Positions 36,714-45,258 of a DNA stretch of 64,000 nt are shown one piece after another. The notes below the pieces were generated by a model that had not been told where the DNA came from, searched no databases, and worked only from the letters and a program-made list of their open reading frames with translations. The position numbers and the translations under genes were made by a program. This DNA comes from Salinicola aestuarinus (GTDB taxonomy: Bacteria > Pseudomonadota > Gammaproteobacteria > Pseudomonadales > Halomonadaceae): the NCBI RefSeq assembly GCF_003206645.1, contig NZ_PZJP01000017.1, positions 264,935 through 328,934 on the forward strand, read 5' to 3'. How positions within the stretch are numbered: position 1 is the stretch's first letter; every line of letters starts with the position of its first letter.

Positions 36714-38315
36714 TCAGATGTCGAGCAGCAGGCGTGCCGGATCTTCCAGCAGCGATTTGATGGCGACGAGGAACTGGACCGCGTCCTTGCCGTCGATCAT
36801 GCGGTGATCGTAGGAGACCGCGAGATACATCATCGGACGAATCTCGACCTTGCCGTTCACCGCCATCGGCCGCTCCTGGATCTTGTGCATGCCCAGGATC
36901 GCGGTCTGCGGCGGATTCAGGATCGGCGTCGACATCAGCGAACCGAAGATGCCGCCATTGGTGATGGTAAAGGTGCCACCCTGCATGTCTTCGATGCCGA
37001 GCTTGCCCTGTTTACCGCGCTGACCAAAGTCGCCGATCGCCTTCTCGACGTCCGCAAGCTTCATGCTGTCGGTGTCGCGAAGCACCGGCACGACCAGCCC
37101 ACGCGGCGTGGAAACCGCCACGCCGATATCCTGATAGCCGTGGTAGACGATGTCGGTGCCGTCGATGGAGGCGTTGACGTCCGGGAAGCGCTTGAGCGCT
37201 TCCGTTGCCGCCTTGACGAAAAAGCCCATGAAGCCGAGCTTGACGTCGTGCGCCTTCTGGAAGGTGTCCTTGTACTGGCTGCGCAGCGACATGACCGCGG
37301 TCATGTCCACCTCGTTGTAGGTGGTGAGCATAGCGGCAGTCTGCTGCGCCTGAACCAGACGCTTGGCAATGGTCTGGCGCAGCCGGCTCATCGGTACGCG
37401 CTGCTCGGGACGATCGCCTTCGACCGCCGGCGACGGAGTCGCTGCCGCCTTCGGCGTTTTCGCACCACTGTCAGCCGGGGCCGATTTCTTGGCCGAGCCA
37501 TCCTTTAATGCTTTCTGGACGTCTTCCTTCAGCACGCGACCGCCCTTGCCGGTCCCTTCGATCTTGCTGACGTCGAGATCGTTTTCGGCCGCCATCTTGC
37601 GAGCTGCGGGAGCGAGGATCTTGCCGTCGACCTTGGCGTCCTGCTCGTCGTTGTCGGCGCCAGATGCCGGGTCCTGATCGTCAGCGGATTCGGCAGAAGC
37701 GCCTTCCGAACCGCCGCCACCCTCGGAAAAGACGGCCAGGAGCGCTTCGGACTCGACAACCCCGCCCTCTTCGACGTGAATTTCGGAAAGTGTGCCGTCA
37801 GCCGGCGCGACCACCTCGAGCACGACCTTGTCGGTCTCGATCTCGGCAATAATCTCATCGCGCTTGACCGATTCGCCTGGCTTCTTGGCCCAGCTGGCAA
37901 CCGTGCCTTCTTGCACGGACTCCGGGAAACTCGGCGCTTTCACGTCATGAGTCTTACCGGAGGCAGCCGGCTTCGAATCTGCGCTTTCCTTGCCGCTATC
38001 GCTCTGGGACTTGTCTTTACCCTCGCCATCATCGCTCGCGCTAGGCTCGGACTTTTTTTCGCTCTGCTTCCCCTCGGACGCCGCACCTAGGGTGCCCAGC
38101 ACCTGCTCGGATTCGCAGGTTTTACCCTCTTCGATGTTGATATCGGAGAGCGTTCCCGCCTCCGGTGCGACGACTTCGAGCACGACCTTGTCGGTCTCGA
38201 TCTCGACGAGCAGCTCGTCCCGTTCGACGCTGTCGCCTACCTTCTTGTGCCATGTCGCAACCGTGCCTTCTGACACGGATTCCGGAAAAGTCGGCGCTTT
38301 GATATCAGTAGCCAT
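36714..38315 (-). CDS. sucB: dihydrolipoyl succinyltransferase (E2o) with two lipoyl domains
   Basis: A 533-residue core enzyme of the 2-oxoglutarate dehydrogenase complex. Two lipoyl domains lie at about residues 2-78 and 123-198, each with the lipoylated Lys in the identical block EIETDKVVLEVVAP; a polar Ser/Glu/Lys/Ala-rich linker joins them. The peripheral E1/E3-binding domain follows (LAPAARKMAAENDLD), then the catalytic domain with YDHRMIDGKDA near the C-terminus. E. coli SucB has one lipoyl domain and about 405 residues, so this protein is longer because of the extra domain. The DNA for the two copies shares 30 identical bases. AAGGATACGAC upstream supports the ATG. Confidence 0.95.
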   Translation of the reverse strand: MATDIKAPTFPESVSEGTVATWHKKVGDSVERDELLVEIETDKVVLEVVAPEAGTLSDINIEEGKTCESEQVLGTLGAASEGKQSEKKSEPSASDDGEGKDKSQSDSGKESADSKPAASGKTHDVKAPSFPESVQEGTVASWAKKPGESVKRDEIIAEIETDKVVLEVVAPADGTLSEIHVEEGGVVESEALLAVFSEGGGGSEGASAESADDQDPASGADNDEQDAKVDGKILAPAARKMAAENDLDVSKIEGTGKGGRVLKEDVQKALKDGSAKKSAPADSGAKTPKAAATPSPAVEGDRPEQRVPMSRLRQTIAKRLVQAQQTAAMLTTYNEVDMTAVMSLRSQYKDTFQKAHDVKLGFMGFFVKAATEALKRFPDVNASIDGTDIVYHGYQDIGVAVSTPRGLVVPVLRDTDSMKLADVEKAIGDFGQRGKQGKLGIEDMQGGTFTITNGGIFGSLMSTPILNPPQTAILGMHKIQERPMAVNGKVEIRPMMYLAVSYDHRMIDGKDAVQFLVAIKSLLEDPARLLLDI

Positions 38316-38362
38316 GTCGTATCCTTAGTCTCTTCTCTTTCGCGGCTTCGCGGCGACTCGCT

Positions 38363-41194
38363 TCAAGCATTGAAGGCGTCGTCGACCAGCTGGCTCTGTT
38401 GTGCCACGTGGACAGACATATAGCCTGCGGCTGGTGCGGCGGATGCCGGACGACCAGCGAACTTGAGGCTGTGGTCCAATCCTTCGCGCACCATGCTCGC
38501 CACCAGGCGAAGATGATGCTGGCTCTGATACCAGGCGCCCTGATTGAGCGGCTCTTCCTGACACCAGACGACCTGTTCCAGGTTCGGAAAGGCCTTGAGT
38601 GCATCGAATAGCTCTTCCTTCGGGAAAGGATAGAGCTGCTCGACGCGGATGATCGCCGTATCGTCACGCTCGTTATCGGAACGATAGGTCGCGAGGTCGT
38701 AATAGACCTTGCCCGAGCAGAGTACGGCGCGCTTGACCTGCGTGGCGTCGCGCTCTCCCACGTCAGGGATAACCATTTGAAAGCGACCGTCGGCCAGCTC
38801 TTCCATGGTCGACGTCGCATCCTTGTGGCGCAGCAGGCTCTTCGGCGACATCACGATCAACGGCTTACGCAGCGGTCGAATGACCTGACGGCGCAACAGG
38901 TGATAGATCTGCGCCGGCGTGGTCGGCACGCAGACCTGCATGTTGTGCTCGGCGCATAGCTGAAGGAAACGCTCGAGGCGCGCCGATGAGTGCTCAGGCC
39001 CTTGACCTTCGTAGCCGTGGGGGAGGAGCAGCGTGAGACCGCAAAGACGCGCCCACTTTGACTCACCGGAGGAGATGAACTGATCGACCACCACCTGCGC
39101 GCCGTTGAAGAAGTCGCCGAACTGGGCTTCCCAGATGATCAGCGAGTTCGGGGCCGTCGTGGCATAGCCATACTCGAACGCCAGTACGGCTTCCTCGGAA
39201 AGGAAGGAGTCACGCACCGTGAACTCGGGCTGGCCTTCCTTGACGTGCTGCAGCGGCACATATGTCGAACCGTCTGCCTGGTTGTGAACCACGGCATGAC
39301 GGTGTGAGAACGTTCCGCGGCCGGAGTCCTGCCCCGTCAGACGGACCGGATGATCGGCGTCGAGCAGCGTGGCGTAGGCCAGGGTCTCGGCGAAGCCCCA
39401 GTTAAGCGGCTGGTTGCCCGCGAGCATCTTGCGACGCTCTTCGTAGACGCGCGACACCTGGCGCTGAACATCAACGCCGTTCGGGATCTCGCTCATCTTC
39501 TGGGCGAGCTGGACCAGATGTTCGCGATCGATACTGGTATCGGTATCGCCGCTCCACTCGTGACCGAGATAGGGGGTCCAGTCAACGAACAGGCCGGTAT
39601 TGGGCTGCTTCACCAGCGCGTTGGCAACGTGATTGCCCGCCTGCAGATCGTCGCGATACTGCTCGCCCATCTGCTTGGACTGCTCTTCCGTCAGGAAGCC
39701 TTCCTTGATCAGCTGCTCGACGTAGAGCGTGCGAGTCGACTTGTGCGACTTGATCTTGGAGTACATCAGCGGCTGCGTGCCGGAGGGCTCGTCGGCCTCG
39801 TTGTGGCCGCGCCGACGATAGCAGACCAGGTCAATGACGACGTCCCGCTTGAACTCCTTGCGATAGTCGACTGCGACTCGGGTGGCGTGCAGCACGGCTT
39901 CCGGATCGTCTCCATTGACGTGGAAGATCGGCGCCTGAACCATCTTGGCAATATCGGTGCAGTACTCGGTGGACCGGGCATCATCGATGCGCGAGGTCGT
40001 GAAACCCACCTGATTGTTGATCACCACATGCAGCGTGCCGCCAGTCTTGTAACCGCGGGTCTGCGACATCTGGAAGGTTTCCATCACCACGCCCTGGCCG
40101 GCGAAAGCCGCGTCACCGTGAATGACGATCGGCAATACCTGCTGACCGTCTTCGTCATCACGACGATCCTGACGGGCGCGTACCGACCCTTCGACCACCG
40201 GCGAGACGATTTCGAGGTGAGACGGGTTGAACGCCAGTGCCAGATGCACTTCGCCGCCCGGCGTCATGACGTTGGAGCTGAAGCCCTGGTGATACTTGAC
40301 GTCGCCGGAGCCACGCTCGATCTGTTTCTTGCCATCGAACTCGTCGATCAATTCCGACGGGCTCTTACCGAGAATATTCACCAGCAGGTTGAGACGCCCT
40401 CGGTGGGCCATCCCGATGACAACTTCCTTGACGCCGTAACTGCCACCGCGCTGGATCACCTCGTCCATCATCGGGATGAAGGATTCCCCACCCTCCAGCC
40501 CGAAGCGCTTGGTGCCGGGGTACTTCGACGCCAGGTAGCTCTCGAGTCCTTCGGCTGCGGTCAGGCGTTCGAGCAAATGCTCGCGCTCGCTCTGGCTGTA
40601 GTTCGGCTTCGAGCGCACCGATTCGAAGCGCTGCTGGAGCCAGCGCTTCTCTTCCGTGTTGACGATGTGCATGAACTCACAGCCGATGGACCGGCAGTAG
40701 GTCTGGCTCAGCGCCTCGACGATCTCCTTGAGCGGCGCCTCATCCTTGCCAATGAACAGCGAGCCGGTCTGGAACGTCGTCTCCATATCGGCCTGGGTCA
40801 GGTCGTGGAAGGAGAGATCGAGATCAGGAACCGTATCCGACGGACGCAGCCCGAGCGGGTCGATGTCGGCACGCTGATGACCGCGAAACCGGTAGGCGTT
40901 GATCAGCTGAAGAACCTTGACCTGCTTGCGGTTCTCGCTGTTGCCGGAAGTGGTGGTGGCCGGTGCGCGACGCGATTGCGCCAGCTGGTAGAACTGATCC
41001 CGAATGGGACCAAGAGGAACATCTTGAGAGGGAGTACCTTCCAGGCGAGGCAGCTGATCGAAAGCCTCGCGCCACTCATCGGGAACCGTGGTGGGGTCGT
41101 CAAGGTACTGCTCGTAGAGCGCTTCCACGTAATGGGCGTTGCCACCGCTCATGTGGGAAGTGCGCCACATCAACTCCATTATGCCTTCTTGCAT
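38363..41194 (-). CDS. sucA: 2-oxoglutarate dehydrogenase E1 component
   Basis: A thiamine-diphosphate enzyme of about 943 residues that decarboxylates 2-oxoglutarate and succinylates the lipoyl arm of SucB. The N-terminal SGGNAHYVEALYEQYLDDP matches the E1o family; the Mg-ThDP region (GDAAFAGQGVV and INNQVGFTTS) and the C-terminal FLQLCAEHNMQV and VWCQEEPLNQGAW are clear. The ATG at 41194 gives MQEGIMEL; GAGAG abuts it with no spacing. The ATG five codons on (41179) has AAGG at four bases and is an equally good candidate. A terminator upstream implies that sucA has its own promoter. Confidence 0.96.
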   Translation of the reverse strand: MQEGIMELMWRTSHMSGGNAHYVEALYEQYLDDPTTVPDEWREAFDQLPRLEGTPSQDVPLGPIRDQFYQLAQSRRAPATTTSGNSENRKQVKVLQLINAYRFRGHQRADIDPLGLRPSDTVPDLDLSFHDLTQADMETTFQTGSLFIGKDEAPLKEIVEALSQTYCRSIGCEFMHIVNTEEKRWLQQRFESVRSKPNYSQSEREHLLERLTAAEGLESYLASKYPGTKRFGLEGGESFIPMMDEVIQRGGSYGVKEVVIGMAHRGRLNLLVNILGKSPSELIDEFDGKKQIERGSGDVKYHQGFSSNVMTPGGEVHLALAFNPSHLEIVSPVVEGSVRARQDRRDDEDGQQVLPIVIHGDAAFAGQGVVMETFQMSQTRGYKTGGTLHVVINNQVGFTTSRIDDARSTEYCTDIAKMVQAPIFHVNGDDPEAVLHATRVAVDYRKEFKRDVVIDLVCYRRRGHNEADEPSGTQPLMYSKIKSHKSTRTLYVEQLIKEGFLTEEQSKQMGEQYRDDLQAGNHVANALVKQPNTGLFVDWTPYLGHEWSGDTDTSIDREHLVQLAQKMSEIPNGVDVQRQVSRVYEERRKMLAGNQPLNWGFAETLAYATLLDADHPVRLTGQDSGRGTFSHRHAVVHNQADGSTYVPLQHVKEGQPEFTVRDSFLSEEAVLAFEYGYATTAPNSLIIWEAQFGDFFNGAQVVVDQFISSGESKWARLCGLTLLLPHGYEGQGPEHSSARLERFLQLCAEHNMQVCVPTTPAQIYHLLRRQVIRPLRKPLIVMSPKSLLRHKDATSTMEELADGRFQMVIPDVGERDATQVKRAVLCSGKVYYDLATYRSDNERDDTAIIRVEQLYPFPKEELFDALKAFPNLEQVVWCQEEPLNQGAWYQSQHHLRLVASMVREGLDHSLKFAGRPASAAPAAGYMSVHVAQQSQLVDDAFNA

Positions 41195-41449
41195 CTCTCG
41201 TTCACCCTGCACTGATGGGGTGTTGTCGGCGCCGGCCGCGATGAGGCGTATCGGCGTCACTCCGGACCGTCGCGAGACGGTGTGACGATCGCACCGCAAA
41301 CCTCGGCGCCATGATCGTTAAAAGCCGGTGCACTAGGCACCGGCCAACATCTATCCAACCCAACGTCTGCGACATCCTGCCGCAGCTGGTTGCTGCGCAT
41401 GATACCAAGCTCGTCGCTTCGATTTAAGTCGTAGATGCCTGTTCATTGA
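41195..41449. other. sdhB-sucA intergenic region
   Basis: A 255-base gap without a gene. It contains an intrinsic terminator for the sdh operon near its middle, so the remaining roughly 130 bases before sucA are the expected place for a sucA promoter. I see no near-consensus promoter there. Confidence 0.5.
41324..41344 (-). terminator. terminator between sdhB and sucA
   Basis: An 8-bp perfect stem (41324-41331 with 41337-41344) with a five-base loop, followed on the minus strand by TTTTAAC. It would end or attenuate sdhCDAB transcription before sucA. Confidence 0.75.
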
Positions 41450-42160
41450 TCAAGTCGCGTTGGAGAGCAGCATCTCACGAATCTTGCCGATCGCTCGCGT
41501 CGGGTTGAGCCCCTTGGGACAGACCGCCACGCAGTTCATGATGCCTCGGCAGCGGAAAAGGCTGAACGGATCTTCGAGCTCTGCCAGACGCTCCTGAGTC
41601 GCGTTGTCTCGGGTGTCCGCGAGAAAGCGATAGGCCTGGAGAAGCCCGGCGGGGCCGACGAACTTGTCGGGGTTCCACCAGAACGACGGGCAGGAGGTCG
41701 AGCAGCAAGCGCACAAGATGCACTCGTAGAGGCCGTCCAGCTTGTCGCGATCTTCCGGCGACTGCAGACGCTCGATTGCCGGTGCGGCCGTATCGTTTTG
41801 AAGATAAGGCTGCATCCGCTCGTACTGCTTGTAGAACAGGTTCATGTCGACGACGAGGTCGCGCATGACCGGCAGACCCGGCAGCGGGCGAAGAACGAGC
41901 TTGTTGTCCTTGATCACCTCAGAAACTGCCGTGACGCAGGCCAGACCGTTCTTGCCGTTCATGTTCATGCCGTCGGAGCCACAGACCCCTTCGCGACAGC
42001 TGCGCCGAAAGGCGAGTGAACTATCCTGGTCCTTGATCATGGTCAGGACGTTGAGAACCATCAGATCGCGCCCTTGGGTGTCGATCTGGAACTCCTGCAT
42101 GTAGGGCGCGGAGTCGGTCTCGGGGTTGTAGCGGTAAACGGAAACCTGAAGATTGGACAT
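41450..42160 (-). CDS. sdhB: succinate dehydrogenase iron-sulfur subunit
   Basis: A 236-residue subunit that carries electrons from SdhA to quinone through three Fe-S clusters. The [2Fe-2S] ligands lie in SCREGVCGSDGMNMNGKNGLAC (two parts, about residues 55-75), and the [4Fe-4S]/[3Fe-4S] ligands in CILCACCSTSCPSFWW and CRGIMNCVAVCPKGLNP. The ATG at 42160 is chosen: AAGGGGG lies nine bases upstream and the N-terminus MSNLQVSVYRYNP matches the family; a TTG three codons earlier overlaps the ribosome-binding site. Four genes sdhCDAB overlap or nearly touch. Confidence 0.97.
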   Translation of the reverse strand: MSNLQVSVYRYNPETDSAPYMQEFQIDTQGRDLMVLNVLTMIKDQDSSLAFRRSCREGVCGSDGMNMNGKNGLACVTAVSEVIKDNKLVLRPLPGLPVMRDLVVDMNLFYKQYERMQPYLQNDTAAPAIERLQSPEDRDKLDGLYECILCACCSTSCPSFWWNPDKFVGPAGLLQAYRFLADTRDNATQERLAELEDPFSLFRCRGIMNCVAVCPKGLNPTRAIGKIREMLLSNAT

Positions 42161-42174
42161 GCGTGACAACCCCC

Positions 42175-43947
42175 TTAGTAGGTGCGAATTTTCGGCTCGA
42201 AGGTATCGACCGTCTTCGGCGTGAAATTCACTTCACGCTTGGTCACCGTCTTGTTGGTCGGGTGGAAGAGCGAGTGCTTGAGCCAATTGACGTCGTCACG
42301 ATCCGGATAATCGTAGCGCGAGTGTGCACCGCGGCTCTCCTTGCGCTCCAGCGCCGCGATGGCGGTCGCTTCGGCGACTTCGAGCAGATTGTCGAGTTCG
42401 AGCGCCTCGACCCTGGCCGTGTTGAACGCGTTGGACTTGTCACCGAGGTGCGCATTGCCGATACGCTCACGCAGTTCGGCGAGCTTGCTCACCCCTTCCT
42501 GCATGTTGTCTTCCTGACGGAAAACGCCGAACGCGTTCTGCATGGTGCTCTGCAGCTCCGCGCGAAGATCGGCGACCGACTCACCCCCGTTGGATTCGTT
42601 CCAGCGCGACATGCGAGCCATGGCACGATCGACGTCGGACTGCGAGGCTTCAAGATACTCCACGCCTTCGTTGAGCGACTTCTCGATATGGATGCCGGCA
42701 GCACGACCAAACACGACGAGATCGAGCAAAGAGTTACCGCCGAGGCGGTTGGCGCCGTGCACCGAGACACAAGCCGCTTCACCGCAGGCAAACAAGCCGT
42801 TGATGACTCGATCGTTGCCATCGGGATCTTGCGCCAGTGCCTGACCGTCCACGTTAGTGGGGATGCCGCCCATCATGTAGTGACAGGTCGGCGTCACCGG
42901 GATCGGCTCTTTGACCGGATCGACATGCGCAAAGGTCTTCGAGAGCTCGACGATGCCCGGCAGACGCTTCATCAACACCTCTTCCCCGAGGTGATCGAGC
43001 TTGAGCATCACGTGGTCGCCGTTCTCGCCACAGCCGCGACCCTCGAGCACTTCCATGACCATCGCGCGAGCGACAACGTCACGGCCGGCGAGGTCCTTGG
43101 CATTGGGCGCATAACGCTCCATGAAGCGCTCACCATCCTTGTTGATGAGGTAGCCCCCCTCGCCGCGACACCCTTCGGTGACCAGACACCCGGCGCCGTG
43201 AATGCCGGTGGGATGAAATTGCCACATCTCCATGTCCTGCATCGGGAAACCCGCACGCAGCGCCATGCCGATACCGTCACCGGTATTAATCAGGGCATTC
43301 GTGGTCGAGGCAAAGATTCGGCCTGCACCCCCGGTCGCGAGCACCGTGGCCTTCGCCTTCACATGCGCGATCTCGCCAGTCTCGATACACAGCGCGATAC
43401 AGCCGACCACGTCGCCGTCGGCGTTGGTCACCAGATCCACCGCATACCACTCGTCAAGGAAGACGGTGTTGTTCTTAAGGTTATTCTGATAGAGCGTGTG
43501 CAGCAGGGCATGGCCGGTACGGTCGGCCGCCGCGCAAGTCCGCGCCGCCTGACCACCCTTACCGAAGTCCTTGGACTGACCCCCGAACGGGCGCTGATAG
43601 ATACGTCCGTTATCGAAGCGCGAGAACGGAAGCCCCATGTGCTCAAGCTCGAAGACGGCTTTCGGCCCCTCTGAGCAGAGATACTCTGCGGCATCCTGGT
43701 CGGCAATGTAGTCGCCACCCTTGACGGTGTCGTACATGTGCCAGCGCCAATCATCGTTGGGGTCGGCAGAGCCAATCGCACAGGTGATACCGCCTTGAGC
43801 GGAAACGGTGTGCGAACGGGTGGGGAAGACCTTGGACAGCACCGCGGTCTTCTTACCCGACTTGGCCAGTTCGAGTGCGGCTCGCAGACCAGAACCACCA
43901 CCACCAACGATGATGGCGTCGAAACTCAAGCTACGCATGGTAGACAT
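42175..43947 (-). CDS. sdhA: succinate dehydrogenase flavoprotein subunit
   Basis: A 590-residue FAD subunit that oxidises succinate to fumarate on the cytoplasmic side of the membrane. FAD-binding GGGGSGLRAAL lies near residue 14; SHTVSAQGGI has the His that binds FAD covalently; HPTGIHGAGCLVTEGCRGEGG (in two parts) and the RRYAPN-like ERYAPNAKDLAGRDVV hold the active-site residues. The C-terminus (NFTPKTVDTFEPKIRTY) is standard. The gene starts three bases after sdhD and ends 14 bases before the preferred sdhB start. Confidence 0.98.
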   Translation of the reverse strand: MSTMRSLSFDAIIVGGGGSGLRAALELAKSGKKTAVLSKVFPTRSHTVSAQGGITCAIGSADPNDDWRWHMYDTVKGGDYIADQDAAEYLCSEGPKAVFELEHMGLPFSRFDNGRIYQRPFGGQSKDFGKGGQAARTCAAADRTGHALLHTLYQNNLKNNTVFLDEWYAVDLVTNADGDVVGCIALCIETGEIAHVKAKATVLATGGAGRIFASTTNALINTGDGIGMALRAGFPMQDMEMWQFHPTGIHGAGCLVTEGCRGEGGYLINKDGERFMERYAPNAKDLAGRDVVARAMVMEVLEGRGCGENGDHVMLKLDHLGEEVLMKRLPGIVELSKTFAHVDPVKEPIPVTPTCHYMMGGIPTNVDGQALAQDPDGNDRVINGLFACGEAACVSVHGANRLGGNSLLDLVVFGRAAGIHIEKSLNEGVEYLEASQSDVDRAMARMSRWNESNGGESVADLRAELQSTMQNAFGVFRQEDNMQEGVSKLAELRERIGNAHLGDKSNAFNTARVEALELDNLLEVAEATAIAALERKESRGAHSRYDYPDRDDVNWLKHSLFHPTNKTVTKREVNFTPKTVDTFEPKIRTY

Positions 43948-43950
43948 AGA

Positions 43951-44298
43951 TCAGGCTCCCCAGAGGACTTGGACGCCCCACACCAGAAAGACGAAAATGG
44001 CGAAAATGACGACTGCCTGGAAGGCGAACCGCACACCGGTGTGTTTGAGATAGTCAGTGGAAACCGTCCAGAGACCGACCCAGGCGTGAGCGGCCATCGA
44101 AATGAAGGCCAGCAGCGAGAAGATACGCATCCAGGTCTGGGAAAAGAGGCCACTCCAGGTGACATAGTCCAGATTAGGATGGAACAACAGGTAAGCGACC
44201 ATGAACACCGCATAGACTGCCAGCACGACAGCCGAGACCCGCTGAATGAGCCAGTCGGAAAGTCCGCTGCGCCCAAGGTTCGTGATGTTGGTTACCAT
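43951..44298 (-). CDS. sdhD: succinate dehydrogenase membrane anchor subunit
   Basis: A 115-residue membrane protein with three hydrophobic helices (about 19-40, 52-78 and 86-112) that with SdhC anchors the complex and binds heme b and ubiquinone. The second helix region holds AHAWVGLWTVSTDYLKHTG, which matches the SdhD signature with the conserved His and the quinone-site Asp-Tyr. The frame is open much further upstream, but the ATG at 44298, overlapping the sdhC stop by seven bases, gives the family length and N-terminus. Confidence 0.95.
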   Translation of the reverse strand: MVTNITNLGRSGLSDWLIQRVSAVVLAVYAVFMVAYLLFHPNLDYVTWSGLFSQTWMRIFSLLAFISMAAHAWVGLWTVSTDYLKHTGVRFAFQAVVIFAIFVFLVWGVQVLWGA

Positions 44299-44669
44299 AC
44301 CCAGACTCCCGCCAGAATCACTAGAACGGCGCTGATCACGACCGTGATCTGTGCCTTGCGTGTACCCCCTTCGAGGTCGACCCCCATGCCGGCATCCATC
44401 AGCAGGTGTTTCACCCCTGCGACGAAGTGGAAACCGAGAGCCGATAGCAGGCCCCAAGCAACAAGCTTCGCCAAGACATTATGGGCCAGGGCATCACTGA
44501 CGGCGTCGAAGCCCTGCGGCGAGGAAAGGGAAGCATCCAGGGCCCAAAAGCCGAAGATGAGGCCGACGAAGAGAATGACGCCGGTAATACGGTGTGCGAT
44601 GGAAGTCAGTGCGGGGAGTGGAAAGTGGATGGAGGAAAGATCGAGGTTTACTGGACGTTTGCTATTCAC
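44292..44669 (-). CDS. sdhC: succinate dehydrogenase cytochrome b556 subunit
   Basis: A 125-residue membrane subunit. The N-terminus RPVNLDLSSIHFPLPALTSI-AHRITG is the classic SdhC start, three helices follow (about 28-50, 65-90 and 103-125), and GFHFVAGVKHLLMDAG holds the heme-ligand His region. First gene of sdhCDAB, with a near-perfect promoter about 140 bases upstream. Confidence 0.96.
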   Translation of the reverse strand: MNSKRPVNLDLSSIHFPLPALTSIAHRITGVILFVGLIFGFWALDASLSSPQGFDAVSDALAHNVLAKLVAWGLLSALGFHFVAGVKHLLMDAGMGVDLEGGTRKAQITVVISAVLVILAGVWVW

Positions 44670-44805
44670 GGCTCTTCAACACTCTCTTGCCCCAAGACGG
44701 GCCAAGCCCGTTTGGGCGGTGGTTATAAGAAGCAGGATCTCGGTCGCAGAATCGGAATCGGTGCGGCCCAGGCCGAGCTAACGATGCCATATCGTGTGGG
44801 CATTG

Positions 44806-44834
44806 ATTATAGGGTTTGAGCCGCTGCATGACAA
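44806..44834 (-). promoter_or_regulatory. sigma-70 promoter of sdhCDAB
   Basis: On the minus strand TTGTCA (44834-44829) and a perfect TATAAT (44811-44806) are 17 bases apart. The predicted transcript begins near 44799 with a leader of about 130 bases before sdhC. Confidence 0.8.
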
Positions 44835-45161
44835 ACTGCTACAGGCGACGCCAGGTTCCGAGAAGACGAGACGTACCTCCTCTATTTAGCCATTACCTTA
44901 CCCGTTACCCGGTGCCACCTACCGGCGACAAAGCGCCCCATCGAGCCCTGGGCGGACACCTTCATTGACATGGCGGCAGCCCTAACCTAGAAGACCCACC
45001 CCACCTCCCCTCCTTTCATATTCATTGCCGTGGCAGCACAATGCTCCCTCACGGACCCGCAATGTCGACAATCCGGACAGGTCACGCACCGCTGGGCGGT
45101 GACGAAGAAAACAACCACTACCACCCACCCCTCTCCCTGCAGGTCAAGGGGGTGCGACGAA

Positions 45162-45189
45162 TTGACAAAGCATGGTGGAAACCTATAGT
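45162..45189 (+). promoter_or_regulatory. sigma-70 promoter of gltA
   Basis: A perfect TTGACA (45162-45167) and TATAGT (45184-45189) are 16 bases apart. The predicted start is near 45196, giving a leader of about 63 bases before the AAGGAGG ribosome-binding site of gltA. Confidence 0.82.
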
Positions 45190-45258
45190 GGGCAAACTAT
45201 TTTTGTGCCTACACCACAGCCAAGACAAAGGGTTATGTCACGTTAAGGAGGCCACACA

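Larger units (their letters stand above)
44670..45258. other. divergent regulatory region between sdhC and gltA
   Basis: A 589-base region without a supported gene. It holds a promoter facing each way (described separately) and a long 350-base stretch between them that could bind regulators. I could not recognise a specific ArcA, CRP or other known site by eye. Confidence 0.7.

Noticed and set aside
34972..36807. 611-codon open frame antisense to lpdA
   Set aside because: It lies opposite a clear E3 gene and its product has no family character.
39350..41215. 621-codon open frame antisense to sucA
   Set aside because: Shadow frame; the sense strand encodes the E1 component with all its motifs.
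42163..43674. 503-codon open frame antisense to sdhA
   Set aside because: It is a shadow of a high-GC, strongly biased gene; sdhA is unambiguous and the antisense product has no domain, ribosome-binding site or hydrophobic pattern.
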